From Mesorhizobium hawassense (lineage in GTDB: Bacteria; Pseudomonadota; Alphaproteobacteria; Rhizobiales; Rhizobiaceae), in the NCBI RefSeq assembly GCF_003289945.1, contig NZ_QMBP01000016.1, positions 62,001 to 126,000 on the forward strand: a stretch of 64,000 bases of DNA, read 5' to 3'. The first letter of the stretch is position 1, and every line of letters starts with the position of its first letter. Made by a program: the position numbers and the translations under genes. Below, one piece after another: positions 44,557 through 51,791 of the stretch. The notes under the pieces are model-generated. The model ran no database searches and was not told the DNA's origin. It worked only from the letters and a program-made list of their open reading frames with translations.

Positions 44557-44614
44557 ATCGGCTGGGTGCTGCCGCTCCGGCTGGCCGTGCGCCCAGACCG
44601 GCAGGCGAAAGAAA

Positions 44615-44640
44615 GCCCGCCCCGGCATGCCGGAGCGGGC
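44615..44640 (-). terminator. Terminator of the small exported protein gene
   Basis: GCCCGC-CCGGCATGCCGG-GCGGGC forms a nearly perfect stem of more than ten pairs. Read on the minus strand it is followed by TTTCTTTC, so it terminates the small gene at 44663-44884; it also stands after the nuclease gene. Confidence 0.75.
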
Positions 44641-44662
44641 GAAAAGCTTCAAGATTGCAAGC

Positions 44663-44884
44663 TTACTTGCAGTCTTTCAGCAGCTTCAGCGCCTTCTCGG
44701 CATTGGCCTGGGACGTATAGGCCTTTGTCCCGGCGTCGGTCAGTTTCTTGCCGTCCGGCTTCGTGGAAACCACCGAGCACTTCTTCGTCGTGGCGTCCTT
44801 GGCCACCCAATATTGCGTGGCGGCGAATGCCGGCATGCTGAAAAGCGCCGTAACCGAAGCTGCAACCAGAACCTTGCGAATCAT
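44663..44884 (-). CDS. Small exported hypothetical protein, 73 aa
   Basis: A signal peptide (MIRKVLVAASVTALFSMPAFA) precedes a 52-residue mature peptide that begins ATQYWVAKDATTKKC and ends LKLLKDCK. Its two cysteines may form a disulfide. Similar short exported proteins occur across rhizobia. The function is unknown. The ATG at 44884 has AAAGCC-like sequence only, so the binding site is weak. Confidence 0.8.
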   Translation of the reverse strand: MIRKVLVAASVTALFSMPAFAATQYWVAKDATTKKCSVVSTKPDGKKLTDAGTKAYTSQANAEKALKLLKDCK

Positions 44885-45003
44885 GGCTTTCTCCCAAATC
44901 GAGGACGGCTCGACCCGTTCATCCGGGAGTGCTGTTGCCCAACAAGTCGATGAGCGAACCGAGCCGCCGGCCAGCCGTATCGCGAACAGGCGACCAGGGG
45001 CAA

Positions 45004-45019
45004 TTTACAAAAATGTAAA
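45004..45019. promoter_or_regulatory. Perfect palindrome, possible operator
   Basis: TTTACA-AAAA-TGTAAA is a perfect 6-bp dyad in the gap upstream of both the 73-aa secreted protein (minus) and the acetyltransferase (plus). It resembles binding sites of TetR-family repressors, but no regulator is adjacent. Confidence 0.4.
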
Positions 45020-45156
45020 GTTTGGCCGGGCCGGTGGCGCCGGGTCGGACGATGAGGCCTGGGCGCAGGACATGGTGATTGCGCGCGACCGGCGCAGGCG
45101 CCTTCACGGATTGCTCAAAGCGCACTATCAATCGAGTTTCTCGAATGGGGAAGCAC

Positions 45157-45675
45157 ATGCGTATTGCGGTGATCGACGAGGCCGAGGCAACGGCGCAGCT
45201 CGACGGCCTCGCCGATATGTTGATGCAGAGCATAGAGGATGGGGCGCTCGTCGGCTTCGTCCTGCCGTTCGACGCCGAACAGGCCCGGTCCTATTGGCAA
45301 GGCATCTTCCCCTCGCTGGCGGAAGGCGAACGCCTCCTCATCTGCGCCTATCTCGAGGATAATCTCGTCGGCACCGTCCAGCTCTATCTGTCGCCGGAAC
45401 CGAATGCGCTGCACCGGGCGGAGGTCTACAAACTTCTCGTTCACCGGGACTTCCAACGGCAAGGCATCGGTTCCGCGCTGATGGCATCCGTGGAAGGCGA
45501 GGCAAGGAAGAGAAAGCGCCCCCTGCTGCTTCTCGACACCGCCGAAGGCGGAGCGAGCGAGCGGCTCTATCGGCGCATGAACTGGCGGGAAGTCGGCGTC
45601 GTGCCGCATCATTTCGTCGACCCGTTCGGCAAACCGAGGTCGTCCATCTACTTCATGAAGCACCTGGCGCCCTGA
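45157..45675 (+). CDS. GNAT N-acetyltransferase
   Basis: The 172-residue protein has the GNAT motif EVYKLLVHRDFQRQGIGSALM (about 89-109) and the C-terminal LLLDTAEGGASERLYRRMNW. The substrate may be an amino group of an antibiotic or amino acid, but cannot be told. ATG at 45157 is chosen over an ATG four codons upstream; both follow weak binding sites. The 3' end runs towards an R1 remnant. Confidence 0.9.
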   Translation: MRIAVIDEAEATAQLDGLADMLMQSIEDGALVGFVLPFDAEQARSYWQGIFPSLAEGERLLICAYLEDNLVGTVQLYLSPEPNALHRAEVYKLLVHRDFQRQGIGSALMASVEGEARKRKRPLLLLDTAEGGASERLYRRMNWREVGVVPHHFVDPFGKPRSSIYFMKHLAP

Positions 45676-45684
45676 GGCTGGAGG

Positions 45685-45750
45685 CTAGAGTCTTTGTTTT
45701 GCGCAATTCCGGACGGAAAACCGCTACACACTTTTCCTGGAATTGCTCGA
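45685..45750. repeat. R1 palindromic repeat, partial copy
   Basis: CTAGAG at 45685, CTTTGTTTTGCGCAATTCCGG, GACGGAAAACCGC and CACTTTTCCTGGAATTGCTCGA keep R1 order, but the first hairpin module is absent. The right border is CGAG rather than CTAG. The end of arsC is encoded inside it. Confidence 0.75.
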
Positions 45751-46146
45751 ATAGGCGACCTTCTCGCCGTCTTCCTTGACGAATTCGCGCACCGGATCGT
45801 CGAGCAGCGGCAGCACCGCTTCCGACGGCCGGCATAGCCTCGTGCCCTTGGGCGTTTCGACGATCGGCCGGTTGATCAGGATCGGATGGGCGAGCATGAA
45901 ATCGATCAGCTCTTCATCGCCCCACTTCGGGTCGGCGAGGCCGAGCTCGGCGTAAGGCGTCCCCTTCTCCCGCAAAAGCGCGCGCGGGGCCATGCCCATC
46001 GCCGAGATCAATTCCAGCAGCCGTTCGCGGCTTGGCGGCGTCTTCAGATATTCGATCACGATCGGGTCTTCGCCACTGGCGCGGATCATGCCCAGCGTGT
46101 TGCGCGAGGTGCCGCAATCGGGATTGTGATAGATCGTGACCGTCAT
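45724..46146 (-). CDS. arsC: Arsenate reductase (glutaredoxin-dependent) ArsC
   Basis: The 140-residue enzyme opens with TIYHNPDCGTSRN, with the catalytic Cys11, and has IVIEYLKTPPSRE, VLPLLD and RPIVETPKG of the ArsC family. It reduces arsenate to arsenite with glutathione/glutaredoxin. Its start overlaps the aqpS stop (ATGA), and arsR lies upstream, so this is an arsR-aqpS-arsC operon as in Sinorhizobium meliloti. The last eight residues (SSNSRKSV) come from R1 repeat DNA because the repeat's usual border TAG reads TCG here. Confidence 0.95.
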   Translation of the reverse strand: MTVTIYHNPDCGTSRNTLGMIRASGEDPIVIEYLKTPPSRERLLELISAMGMAPRALLREKGTPYAELGLADPKWGDEELIDFMLAHPILINRPIVETPKGTRLCRPSEAVLPLLDDPVREFVKEDGEKVAYSSNSRKSV

Positions 46147-46829
46147 GGCTCCGCTTTCAAAGGCTGTTGGATCATGCCCGGACGCAGCAACCAGCCCATC
46201 AGCGCCAATCCAATCAGGGCGCCGAGCAGCTCGGCGGCAATGAAGCCCGGCAGATCGATCGGCCTGATGCCGGAGAAGGTGTCGGTGAGCGAGCGCGCCA
46301 CGGCGACGGCGGGGTTGGCGAATGACGTGGACGCCGTGAACCAGTAGGCAGCCGTGATGTAGAGGCCGACCAGCCACGGCACGGCCCGCTGTTCGAAGCG
46401 CAGGCCGGAGAGGATGACCGCGACGAGGCCGAACGTCGCAACGACTTCGGAGAACCATTGCGCCGGTCCGGCCCGGACCTTGGCCGCGACTTCCAGCACC
46501 GGCAGGGCGAACATCAGATGAGCGGCGATCGTGCCGCTAATGCCACCGGCAATTTGAGCCAGCAAATAGGCCGGGAGATCGCGGGCAGGCAGCGACCGGT
46601 TGAGACAGAACACAAGCGAGACGGCAGGATTGAAATGCGCGCCGGAGATCGGCCCGAGGATGGTGATCAACACCATCAGCATGGCGCCGGTCGCCAGCGT
46701 GTTTCCAAGCAGCGCGAGCGCGGTGTCATGCGTCAACGTCTCGGCCATGATGCCTGAACCGACGACCGTCGCCACCAGCAGACCGGTGCCCAGGGCTTCA
46801 GCCGCGAACCGGCGTGGAAGATCGAACAT
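46143..46829 (-). CDS. aqpS: Aquaglyceroporin AqpS (arsenite channel)
   Basis: The 228-residue membrane protein has six hydrophobic segments and two NPA half-helix motifs, GAHFNPAVSLV and SFANPAVAVARS, of the MIP family. In the S. meliloti ars operon AqpS passes arsenite out after arsenate reduction. The position between arsR and arsC supports the same role. The ATG at 46829 lies immediately after the arsR stop. GTG at 46835 is an alternative. Confidence 0.93.
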   Translation of the reverse strand: MFDLPRRFAAEALGTGLLVATVVGSGIMAETLTHDTALALLGNTLATGAMLMVLITILGPISGAHFNPAVSLVFCLNRSLPARDLPAYLLAQIAGGISGTIAAHLMFALPVLEVAAKVRAGPAQWFSEVVATFGLVAVILSGLRFEQRAVPWLVGLYITAAYWFTASTSFANPAVAVARSLTDTFSGIRPIDLPGFIAAELLGALIGLALMGWLLRPGMIQQPLKAEP

Positions 46830-46831
46830 GT

Positions 46832-47182
46832 TCACTGCCGGATCCCCTCGCCCGGCCGGCAGCAGGGTGCCGCAAGCGCCGGTGCGCAGATTTCCGGGCG
46901 ACCCGAACAGCAATCCTCCATCAGGAAGCGGATCAGACCGGACAGCGCGTCGTACTCGGCGCTGTAGACGATCGAGCGGGCGTCGCGCCTCGCAGTCACG
47001 AGGCCGGCCCGCTCCAGTTCCTTGAGATGGAAGCTGACATTGGATGGCGAGACCTCGACCTGCTCGGCAAGCGAGCCGGCGGCAATGCCTTGCGGCCCGG
47101 CAACGACCAGCAGCCGCAGCAGGCGCAGCCGGGTTTCCTGGGACAGGGCACCGAAAGCGATCAGGGCTTGACGTTCATCCAC
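46832..47182 (-). CDS. arsR: ArsR-family arsenite-responsive repressor
   Basis: The 116-residue protein has the ArsR winged helix (VSPSNVSFHLKELERAGLVTARRDARSI). Five cysteines stand near the C-terminus (Cys91, Cys92, Cys99, Cys107, Cys108), a likely arsenite site, as opposed to the ELCVCDL site of E. coli ArsR. It represses its own operon and probably the divergent DUF6428 gene. An inverted repeat overlaps its start region. Confidence 0.93.
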   Translation of the reverse strand: MDERQALIAFGALSQETRLRLLRLLVVAGPQGIAAGSLAEQVEVSPSNVSFHLKELERAGLVTARRDARSIVYSAEYDALSGLIRFLMEDCCSGRPEICAPALAAPCCRPGEGIRQ

Positions 47183-47183
47183 G

Positions 47184-47201
47184 TTTCAATAATCCTTGAA
47201 A
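47184..47201. promoter_or_regulatory. Candidate ArsR operator
   Basis: TTTCAATAATCCTTGAAA is a perfect 6-bp inverted repeat with a 6-bp spacer. A further half-site TTGAAA lies a few bases downstream. It sits between the divergent arsR and DUF6428 genes, and could control both. Confidence 0.7.
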
Positions 47202-47224
47202 TGTTGAAATGAGGAATAGCCGAC

Positions 47225-47746
47225 ATGCTCTCTTCTGACAATCGGAAAAACGTTGCGCCGCTGGATCCGTCCGATTTGACCATCGGCGATCTGCTGGTCG
47301 CGCTGGCCGATCACAAGGACAAGCCGCTGGTGTTCCGCTATGATGGCCAGCCCGTAAAGCCGGGCTATCACGTCACCGAGGTGAAGGCCGGGCAGTTCTC
47401 GGCGCTGGATTGCGAAGCGAATCCGGAATCCTGGTCGGAAATCTTCGTGCAGTTGTGGGACGTGGATGAAGGCGGGCCGGTCCATATGCCGGCCGGCAAG
47501 TTTTCCGCGATCATCCGCAAGGTCTCGGATCACGTCGCTCTCGATCAGGCGGCGAAGCTGACCTTTGAGGTCAGCGATGGCGTCCGCCCGATGGAATTGC
47601 ACCGGGCGGCTCAGCCAAGCCTCGTTGGCGATGTCGTCGAGGTCGAGTTGTCGCCTCGACCGTCAAGCTGCAAGCCGCGTGACCGCTGGCTGAAAGAACA
47701 GAAGGCCGTGAGCGCGTCATGCTGCGGGGAAAGCCGCTGCTGTTGA
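47225..47746 (+). CDS. DUF6428 family protein, Cys-rich tail
   Basis: The 173-residue protein has LTIGDLLVALADHKDKPLVFRYD, GYHVTEVKAGQF and WSEIFVQLWD of the DUF6428 family, frequently found next to arsR. It ends SASCCGESRCC, two cysteine pairs that could bind arsenite or another thiophilic metal. It is transcribed divergently from arsR. An arsenic-related role is inferred from context. Confidence 0.85.
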   Translation: MLSSDNRKNVAPLDPSDLTIGDLLVALADHKDKPLVFRYDGQPVKPGYHVTEVKAGQFSALDCEANPESWSEIFVQLWDVDEGGPVHMPAGKFSAIIRKVSDHVALDQAAKLTFEVSDGVRPMELHRAAQPSLVGDVVEVELSPRPSSCKPRDRWLKEQKAVSASCCGESRCC

Positions 47747-47767
47747 CGCTGCGGTCAGCGATGCGCC

Positions 47768-47872
47768 CTAGAGCAATTCCAGGAAAAGTGTGAGCGGTTT
47801 TCCGTCTGGAATTGCGTAAAAACAAAGAGTTAGAGCGGTTCGCCGTTTCCGTGAAACGGTGAAACGCTCTAG
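47768..47872. repeat. R1 palindromic repeat, complete 105-bp unit
   Basis: CTAG borders, AATTCC/GGAATT and GCGGTTCGCCGTTTC/GAAACGG modules are all present in the reverse orientation to the copy at 4061-4165, with exactly the same length. Its right border TAG is the stop of the small membrane protein gene on the minus strand. Confidence 0.9.
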
Positions 47873-47958
47873 AATCTGATCATGCCATTGGCCTGCAACA
47901 GGTAGAGAGCCACGAGGACGATGGCGATTACCGCTACCCAGACGGCTGTCCTGCTCAT
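47869..47958 (-). CDS. Small single-pass membrane protein, 29 aa
   Basis: ATG at 47958, nine bases after AGGGGAA, opens a 29-codon frame whose product is almost entirely one hydrophobic helix (SRTAVWVAVIAIVLVALYLL), ending QANGMIRF. The stop is the TAG of repeat R1. The binding site, the compact hydrophobic content and the position make it a plausible real gene; homologues must be checked. The role is unknown. Confidence 0.55.
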   Translation of the reverse strand: MSRTAVWVAVIAIVLVALYLLQANGMIRF

Positions 47959-48081
47959 ACGCGAATTCCCCTGTTGATCGGCAGCTGTGAACGCGCGCGC
48001 GGCGGTTGCGTTCCATGAGGTAGGCGGTTGCAGAACGCCGCGAGCAATTTCAAGTCACGAATTGCTGAACGGCGGGCCGTG

Positions 48082-48354
48082 TCAGTCCTTCAGCGTGTTG
48101 CTGTAGAGCGCCACGCCGACGCGGTCGTTGCGGCGCCAGCGCACCAAGGCGCGATAGACCATGTCGTCGGCCGGGACCTCGAGCAGGAAGCGTTCGGGGA
48201 TTTTCACGTCCGCCGCGACGCGCAATTCGGCGCCCTGCTCGTGCTGGTTCCTGACCGAGCAGCCGATCCTGACGCCATTGGCGACGATCGTGGCTTCCTT
48301 GAGCACGAATTCGCGCACATGACGACGGCGCTCGGTCTCGGGATAATCGGCCAT
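48082..48354 (-). CDS. PilZ-domain protein
   Basis: The 90-residue protein begins MADYPETERRRHVREFV; the RRR near the start corresponds to the c-di-GMP-binding RxxxR motif. A beta-barrel with GAELRVAADVKIPERFLLEVP and ALVRWRRNDRVGVAL follows. It is short, one domain, and lacks a clear effector. The ATG at 48354 precedes the RRR motif. It may read signals of the two GGDEF-EAL proteins in this window. Confidence 0.85.
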   Translation of the reverse strand: MADYPETERRRHVREFVLKEATIVANGVRIGCSVRNQHEQGAELRVAADVKIPERFLLEVPADDMVYRALVRWRRNDRVGVALYSNTLKD

Positions 48355-48483
48355 ATATGGCGGGCTCCTCGGGCAAGGCTTTCCTCGGCATGGGGCAGCA
48401 CCATAACAGCGAGGCGTTTCCGTTCCGTTAGCGATCACTGAAACGAACGAATGAGATCTTTGCCGGCGCTACTTCGCCCGAAT

Positions 48484-49056
48484 TCAGCCAGCAACGACGA
48501 CGCCACTCGCATGCAGCACCCAGCGGCGGCCGTCGCTTCGGAACTCGGTGAGCGACAGGGGCTCGATGTCGATCTTCCAGACCGCGGAGAGCGGCGCGCC
48601 CAGCACATGCACGATGGCGGCGCAGATCGGCACGGCATGGGTCAGCGCTATGGTGTGGCCGCTCTCGCCGGCCAGGCGCTTCATCAGCGCGGCACCGCGC
48701 GTGCCGACGGCGGCAAGCGTTTCGCCGCCATGCGGTGCCGCGTCCGGATCGGAAAACCAGGCCGCCATGCCTTCCGGATCCTCGACCTGCATTTCCTCGA
48801 AGCTTCGGCCGGCCCAGCGCGCGAAATCCTGTTCGGCAAGCAGCGGCTCGACCATCGCATCGAGGCCAAGCGCGGCGGCGGTCTGCCGCGCGGCAAGCGT
48901 CGGGCTCGTCCAGACGCGGTCGGCGCGGCGCAGCGACGGGGCCAACGCGGCGGCGCGCTCCAGTGCCCGCGGCTCCAGCGAATCATCGCTCGGAAAGCGG
49001 CCCTTGCGCATGCCGGGCGTCGCTCCGCTTGCGATCATCGTCAGGCGGGCGAGCAT
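48484..49056 (-). CDS. Histidine phosphatase superfamily protein lacking the RHG motif
   Basis: The 190-residue protein aligns with cobalamin-cluster histidine phosphatases, with TSPTLAARQTAAALG and IALTHAVPICAAI. However, the phospho-acceptor motif RHG is replaced by ASG in LTMIASGATPGMRKGRF, so classical catalysis is unlikely. It lies divergently next to a cobalamin riboswitch and cbtBA, and relatives occur near cobalt genes. ATG at 49056 follows GGAGTTTTGGG. Confidence 0.82.
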   Translation of the reverse strand: MLARLTMIASGATPGMRKGRFPSDDSLEPRALERAAALAPSLRRADRVWTSPTLAARQTAAALGLDAMVEPLLAEQDFARWAGRSFEEMQVEDPEGMAAWFSDPDAAPHGGETLAAVGTRGAALMKRLAGESGHTIALTHAVPICAAIVHVLGAPLSAVWKIDIEPLSLTEFRSDGRRWVLHASGVVVAG

Positions 49057-49135
49057 CCCAAAACTCCGTGGCCCGATGAAATTTTTTGGCCGCACGAAGC
49101 CGTGCCCGCCATTACATGTCGTTGACAGGCGAACG

Positions 49136-49249
49136 AAGTGCTGACAAGTGTTTTAGTGCGATACGGGATTGGAAGCCGGTGCGAGTCCGGCACGGTCGCG
49201 CCACTGTGATCGGCACAAGCCGAAAGTCAGGCCTTATCCCGCAGCACTG
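49136..49249 (+). promoter_or_regulatory. Cobalamin riboswitch
   Basis: Conserved words appear in order: GGAAGCCGGTGCGAGTCCGG, the B12 box GCCACTG (49200-49206) and AGCCGAAAGTCAGGCC. TGCTG at the 5' side can pair with CAGCA at the 3' side as stem P1. It lies about 40 bases before cbtB and should lower its expression when cobalamin is bound. Confidence 0.93.
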
Positions 49250-49286
49250 TTCGACAACGGGACGCAGTATCCCAAGGGAGGTCAAT

Positions 49287-49496
49287 ATGTCCGACACCAC
49301 CTTCGCCCCCAGCTACGGTCCGGTTGCGATTCCGGTTCGCGAGCTTCTGCCCTGGGCAATCTTCGCCGGCCTGATGCTGATGCTGATGATCTATTTCGTC
49401 GGCGCGGAAGAAGGCGCGACGTCGCTGATCCGCGGCACGGCGGTGCACGAATTCGTGCATGACGGCCGCCACCTGCTCGGCTTCCCCTGCCACTAA
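49287..49496 (+). CDS. cbtB: CbtB cobalt transporter subunit
   Basis: The 69-residue protein has one membrane segment (ELLPWAIFAGLMLMLMIYFVG) and the His-rich end HEFVHDGRHLLGFPCH that defines CbtB and probably binds cobalt. A GGGAGGT precedes the ATG at 49287. It stands directly after the cobalamin riboswitch and before cbtA, forming the cobalt uptake pair CbtAB. Confidence 0.95.
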   Translation: MSDTTFAPSYGPVAIPVRELLPWAIFAGLMLMLMIYFVGAEEGATSLIRGTAVHEFVHDGRHLLGFPCH

Positions 49497-49588
49497 AGCG
49501 GTTCGGCATCGCCGAACCGTCCAAAGGTTTGGTCTAACGCAATTCCGGACGGAAAACCGCTATGCGTTTTTCCGTCGGATTGTTTGAA
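49494..49588. repeat. R1 palindromic repeat, degenerate copy in cbtB-cbtA gap
   Basis: AGCGGTTCGGCATCGCCGAACC, TCTAACGCAATTCCGGACGG and AAAACCGC keep R1 order. The left border is ACTAAAG, so the cbtB stop TAA falls at the border position. It may fold in the cbtBA mRNA. Confidence 0.65.
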
Positions 49589-49599
49589 AGGCTGCTGAC

Positions 49600-50340
49600 A
49601 TGGTCGGAAAACTCTTGCTGCGCGGCATGCTTGTCGGGTTGGTCGCTGGGATTCTGGCGTTCGCCTTCGCCCGCGTCTATGGCGAGCCGCAGGTCGACAA
49701 GGCGATCGCCTTCGAGGAACAGCAGGCCCAGGCCGCCGGCGAGGCGCCGGAGCCCGAGATGGTCAGCCGCGCCACGCAGGCCGGCATTGGCCTGGCGACC
49801 GGCGTGCTGGTCTATGGAGCGGCACTCGGCGGGCTGTTCTCCCTGGTCTTCGCCTATGCCTATGGCCGCCTCGGCTCGCTCGGTCCGCGCGGCACCTCGG
49901 CGCTGCTGGCGCTGCTCGGCTTCCTTGCCGTGATCGTGGTGCCCAGCCTCAAATATCCGGCGAACCCGCCGGCGGTCGGCAATCCCGAAACCATCGCCTA
50001 CCGCACCGAGCTGTTCTTCATCATGATCGCGGTCTCGATCGCGACGATGGTGGCGGCGGTCGGCCTGGCGCAGCGGCTGTGGGTCCGGCTCGGCGCCTGG
50101 AACGCCTCGATCGTGGCAGGGCTCGCCTTCCTCCTAGTCTTCGCGCTGGTGAAGGCAGCACTTCCCGACATCAACGAGGTGCCGGAGAACTTCTCGGCGA
50201 CGGTGCTGTGGCAGTTCCGCGTCGCCTCGCTCGGCATCCAACTCGTGCTGTGGACCGTCGTCGGACTCGGCTTCGGCGCGGTTGCCGAGCGCGTGGTCGC
50301 GGTGCGCGACCAACGCGGCCCGGCACGCCGCTACGCCTGA
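49600..50340 (+). CDS. cbtA: CbtA cobalt transporter
   Basis: The 246-residue membrane protein has about five to six hydrophobic segments and the CbtA start LLLRGMLVGLVAGILAFAFARVYGEP. GLATGVLVYGAALGGLFSLVFAYAYGR and a long periplasmic-type loop near PALKYPANPP-like sequence (PSLKYPANPP) follow. It works with CbtB in cobalt uptake for cobalamin synthesis. It lies downstream of the cobalamin riboswitch, so the operon is repressed when cobalamin is ample. Confidence 0.94.
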   Translation: MVGKLLLRGMLVGLVAGILAFAFARVYGEPQVDKAIAFEEQQAQAAGEAPEPEMVSRATQAGIGLATGVLVYGAALGGLFSLVFAYAYGRLGSLGPRGTSALLALLGFLAVIVVPSLKYPANPPAVGNPETIAYRTELFFIMIAVSIATMVAAVGLAQRLWVRLGAWNASIVAGLAFLLVFALVKAALPDINEVPENFSATVLWQFRVASLGIQLVLWTVVGLGFGAVAERVVAVRDQRGPARRYA

Positions 50341-50346
50341 AATCCG

Positions 50347-50973
50347 ATGTATTGGCCGCCACGGTTCTTTGCCCTGGCGGCCCATCTCTTTCTGGCGAGC
50401 GCCCTGCTGGTCATGCTGGCCACATCCGCGCAAGCGCATAGCGGCTCGTCGGTCCCGCCTCCCCCCGGCATCCAGATCCCCAGCCTCACCCATGGCCAGA
50501 TGGCGGTGATCGCGCGCTATCGCGGCGACATCATCGACCTCGCCCAGCGCCAGACCGTGACCGACCCGACCTTCCGGCGGCTCTACAATCACGGCAATCT
50601 GCAATTCACCTATTGCCTCTGGGGCCTGATGCCTGGAAGCCTCGGCGACGAGGAGAGCCCGTTCAACGAATGCAGCCATGCCTATCTGGCCACCGCCAAG
50701 GCGCTTCTCACCTACATGGCGACGATGCCGTCAGCCGCACGTCAGGCCAAGGCGCTGATCTCCGACATCGATGCCGACATGGTGCGCAGCGGCGCCTCCT
50801 GGATTCTTTGCCAGTATAGCGGCGAGGCCTTCAGCACCGGCGCGGTCGTCGAGCCCAGATGGCGCGACGTGTTCACCCATCCGCCCAGCCTCGCCGTCGT
50901 CCTGGCCACGATCGCGGCGTTGACGGCGGCTGCGTGGTCGATCTTCGGCGCGAGACGCGCACGCACTGTCTAA
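50347..50973 (+). CDS. Membrane/exported protein of the cbt operon
   Basis: The 208-residue product has a signal segment (FFALAAHLFLASALLVMLATSAQA) and a C-terminal membrane helix (SLAVVLATIAALTAAAWSIFGA). Between them lies an exported domain with FTYCLWGLMPGSLGDEESPFNEC and ASWILCQYSG, with three or four cysteines. No family is recognised. It starts six bases after cbtA and so belongs to the riboswitch-controlled operon, which suggests a role in cobalt or cobalamin handling. Confidence 0.75.
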   Translation: MYWPPRFFALAAHLFLASALLVMLATSAQAHSGSSVPPPPGIQIPSLTHGQMAVIARYRGDIIDLAQRQTVTDPTFRRLYNHGNLQFTYCLWGLMPGSLGDEESPFNECSHAYLATAKALLTYMATMPSAARQAKALISDIDADMVRSGASWILCQYSGEAFSTGAVVEPRWRDVFTHPPSLAVVLATIAALTAAAWSIFGARRARTV

Positions 50974-51057
50974 ACTGGCTCAGGCCGGCTGCCCTCTCAA
51001 GATACCAGCGACGCAAACGCGGCTCGTTGTGCCCGTAGACCGCGCGAGGCAGCGCGA

Positions 51058-51690
51058 CTATTTCGAGCGCGCCCCATAGGCGGCGAGGAACGCTTCGACC
51101 GAGGCATCGGCGTGGCGCTCGAGGTCGGCTTTCGAGCGCGGGTTGCTTCCGGTGAACATGGCTTCGTTCATCGGAATCCAAAGCAACATTCCAAAGAAAT
51201 GGCTGGCGGCCAAACGGTGATCGACGGTCTGCAACAGGCCTCGGCTGCTGAGCTTTTGAAAGCACTCCGCCACCGAGGCAAGCATGCGCTCAAAGCCTTT
51301 GTCGTACCAGCTGCGGCCGAGCTGCGGCATCCGATCGGCATTGGCGATAATCAGACGCCGGAGCTTCAGCAACTCGTCGTTCATCAGCGTCGTGGTCAAA
51401 CGCCGCGCAAGCTGCTGGAGGCCGCCCTCCAGGAATCTTGCCTCGGAAAGCAGCATCGTCACGGACTCGACGACGTCGTTGACCTGAGAAGCGGTGGACT
51501 CCACCACTTCACTGAAAAGCGTCTCCTTGTCCGTGAAATGCTTATAGACGGTCTGCTTGGAAGCGCACGCCCTGGTGGCGATCTCCTCCATGCTGGTCCC
51601 ATCATAGCCCTTGGCGATGAACGCGGCGGTCGCCGCCTCGATGATCTCGCGATCCTTGCGGGCCGATCTGGTCTCAACGGCAGTTTTCAT
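51058..51690 (-). CDS. TetR-family transcriptional regulator
   Basis: The 210-residue protein has the TetR helix-turn-helix (IIEAATAAFIAKGYDGTSMEEIATRACASKQTVYKHFTDKETLF) and a C-terminal AefR-like ligand-binding domain. It lies divergently to a VOC gene with two dyads between them. It probably represses both, relieved by an unknown ligand. Confidence 0.95.
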   Translation of the reverse strand: MKTAVETRSARKDREIIEAATAAFIAKGYDGTSMEEIATRACASKQTVYKHFTDKETLFSEVVESTASQVNDVVESVTMLLSEARFLEGGLQQLARRLTTTLMNDELLKLRRLIIANADRMPQLGRSWYDKGFERMLASVAECFQKLSSRGLLQTVDHRLAASHFFGMLLWIPMNEAMFTGSNPRSKADLERHADASVEAFLAAYGARSK

Positions 51691-51704
51691 AACGCCCCTC
51701 GATC

Positions 51705-51720
51705 GGTACTAGACGGTACC
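51705..51720. promoter_or_regulatory. TetR operator half, site 1
   Basis: GGTAC-TAGACG-GTACC is a perfect 5-bp dyad containing the GTACTAGAC word shared with site 2. It lies just upstream of the TetR start. Confidence 0.6.
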
Positions 51721-51745
51721 GTTCCCGTATGATAGTCATCCCATA

Positions 51746-51764
51746 GTACTAGACTGACTAGTAC
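51746..51764. promoter_or_regulatory. TetR operator, site 2
   Basis: GTACTAGACTGACTAGTAC is a perfect 7-bp dyad with a 5-bp spacer, 28 bases before the VOC start. It shares GTACTAGAC with site 1. Confidence 0.7.
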
Positions 51765-51791
51765 CAGTCAATGAAATGGAGGTTCAAACCG

